From contig JAFGQN010000203.1 in assembly GCA_016935665.1 (NCBI GenBank), positions 1 to 49,236 of the forward strand: a stretch of 49,236 nt of DNA, written 5' to 3'. A program made the translations under genes and the position numbers. Position 1 is the stretch's first letter. Every line of letters begins with the position of its first letter. Positions 49,025 through 49,236 of the stretch are shown here, piece by piece. This stretch comes from Deltaproteobacteria bacterium. Its GTDB lineage: Bacteria > Myxococcota_A > Polyangia > JAAYKL01. Below the pieces are notes generated by a model. It did no database searches, was not told where the DNA came from, and saw nothing but the letters and a program-made list of their open reading frames with translations.

Positions 49025-49236
49025 ATGACTGTAACTGTGCACAGAACAAGCTATATTTCCTCGACCGCTCGTCTTCTGTTATTTCTGGCGTTGGTGGTGG
49101 GTTGCAGCACCGATTCTTTTTCAGTAAAAATTGACGACATTTGCGTTCGCAGCGCCTCTGGGGAAAACCTGAAAGAGCTCATCATAAACACAACCGGTAA
49201 CACACCGCTGATAACCCGAAATCTCGGTTGCGGCGC
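49025..49236 (+). CDS. N-terminus of a lipoprotein, cut by the window end
   Basis: From ATG 49025 the frame is open to the last base. It encodes a signal peptide with hydrophobic core RLLLFLALVVGC, the lipobox VVGC at Cys27, then SFSVKIDDICVRSASGENLKE and INTTGNTPL. The rest is unknown. The pattern suggests a secreted beta-rich lipoprotein, perhaps with an Ig-like module as in many proteins of this lineage that discuss 'novel domain' C-terminal to the lipobox, but no family can be named from 70 residues. The ribosome binding site is weak (AAGGTG too far). Confidence 0.65.
   Translation, partial: MTVTVHRTSYISSTARLLLFLALVVGCSTDSFSVKIDDICVRSASGENLKELIINTTGNTPLITRNLGCG

Overview
The window comes from a Gram-negative bacterium with a large signalling and lipoprotein repertoire. 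Several traits point to a deltaproteobacterial or Myxococcota-like lineage: Ser/Thr kinases with extracytoplasmic Cache sensors, hybrid histidine kinases, lipoproteins with Asp/Thr/Gly-rich linkers, AgmX/PglI-like C-terminal domains, and a subtilase with a Cys/Asp-rich tail. This placement is inference from gene style; no rRNA or tRNA gene was found.

Layout. At 1-163 (-) lies the 5'-truncated start of a helix-turn-helix transposase-like gene. 218-5459 (-) holds two tandem paralogous Ser/Thr kinases, followed by RNase Z (-) and a strongly codon-biased GAPDH (+) with a clear terminator. 7940-8290 is a gene-free cluster of palindromic repeats. 8335-12734 holds a TPR lipoprotein, an M15/DUF882 peptidase, a membrane-anchored thioredoxin and an AgmX-type membrane protein. 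12893-17247 (-) carries argG and a SWIM-SNF2 helicase. 17655-27851 is a signalling block: a receiver-kinase protein, a Ycf46-like AAA+ ATPase, an alpha/beta hydrolase, an orphan type III export gate protein that appears to lack part of its cytoplasmic domain, and two overlapping hybrid histidine kinases of which only the first carries an HPt domain.

27962-35447 encodes a secreted subtilase, a membrane-bound class III cyclase, an Asp-rich lipoprotein, a VWA lipoprotein and a pseudo-receiver/CheX-like protein. 35643-37293 (-) holds a malic enzyme whose start overlaps a YHS lipoprotein gene. 37455-44587 (+) looks like one transcription unit: VanW protein, a GH57-GT5 alpha-glucan fusion enzyme, Uup and RlmN, the last two overlapping by 4 bases. 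The right end has an unrecognised 194-aa protein, a 1052-aa beta-propeller lipoprotein and the start of another lipoprotein cut by the window edge.

Housekeeping metabolism (GAPDH, malic enzyme, ArgG, glycogen enzyme) and translation/RNA factors (RNase Z, Uup, RlmN) are interspersed with lineage-specific sensing and envelope proteins. No CRISPR array, prophage or complete insertion sequence was seen.
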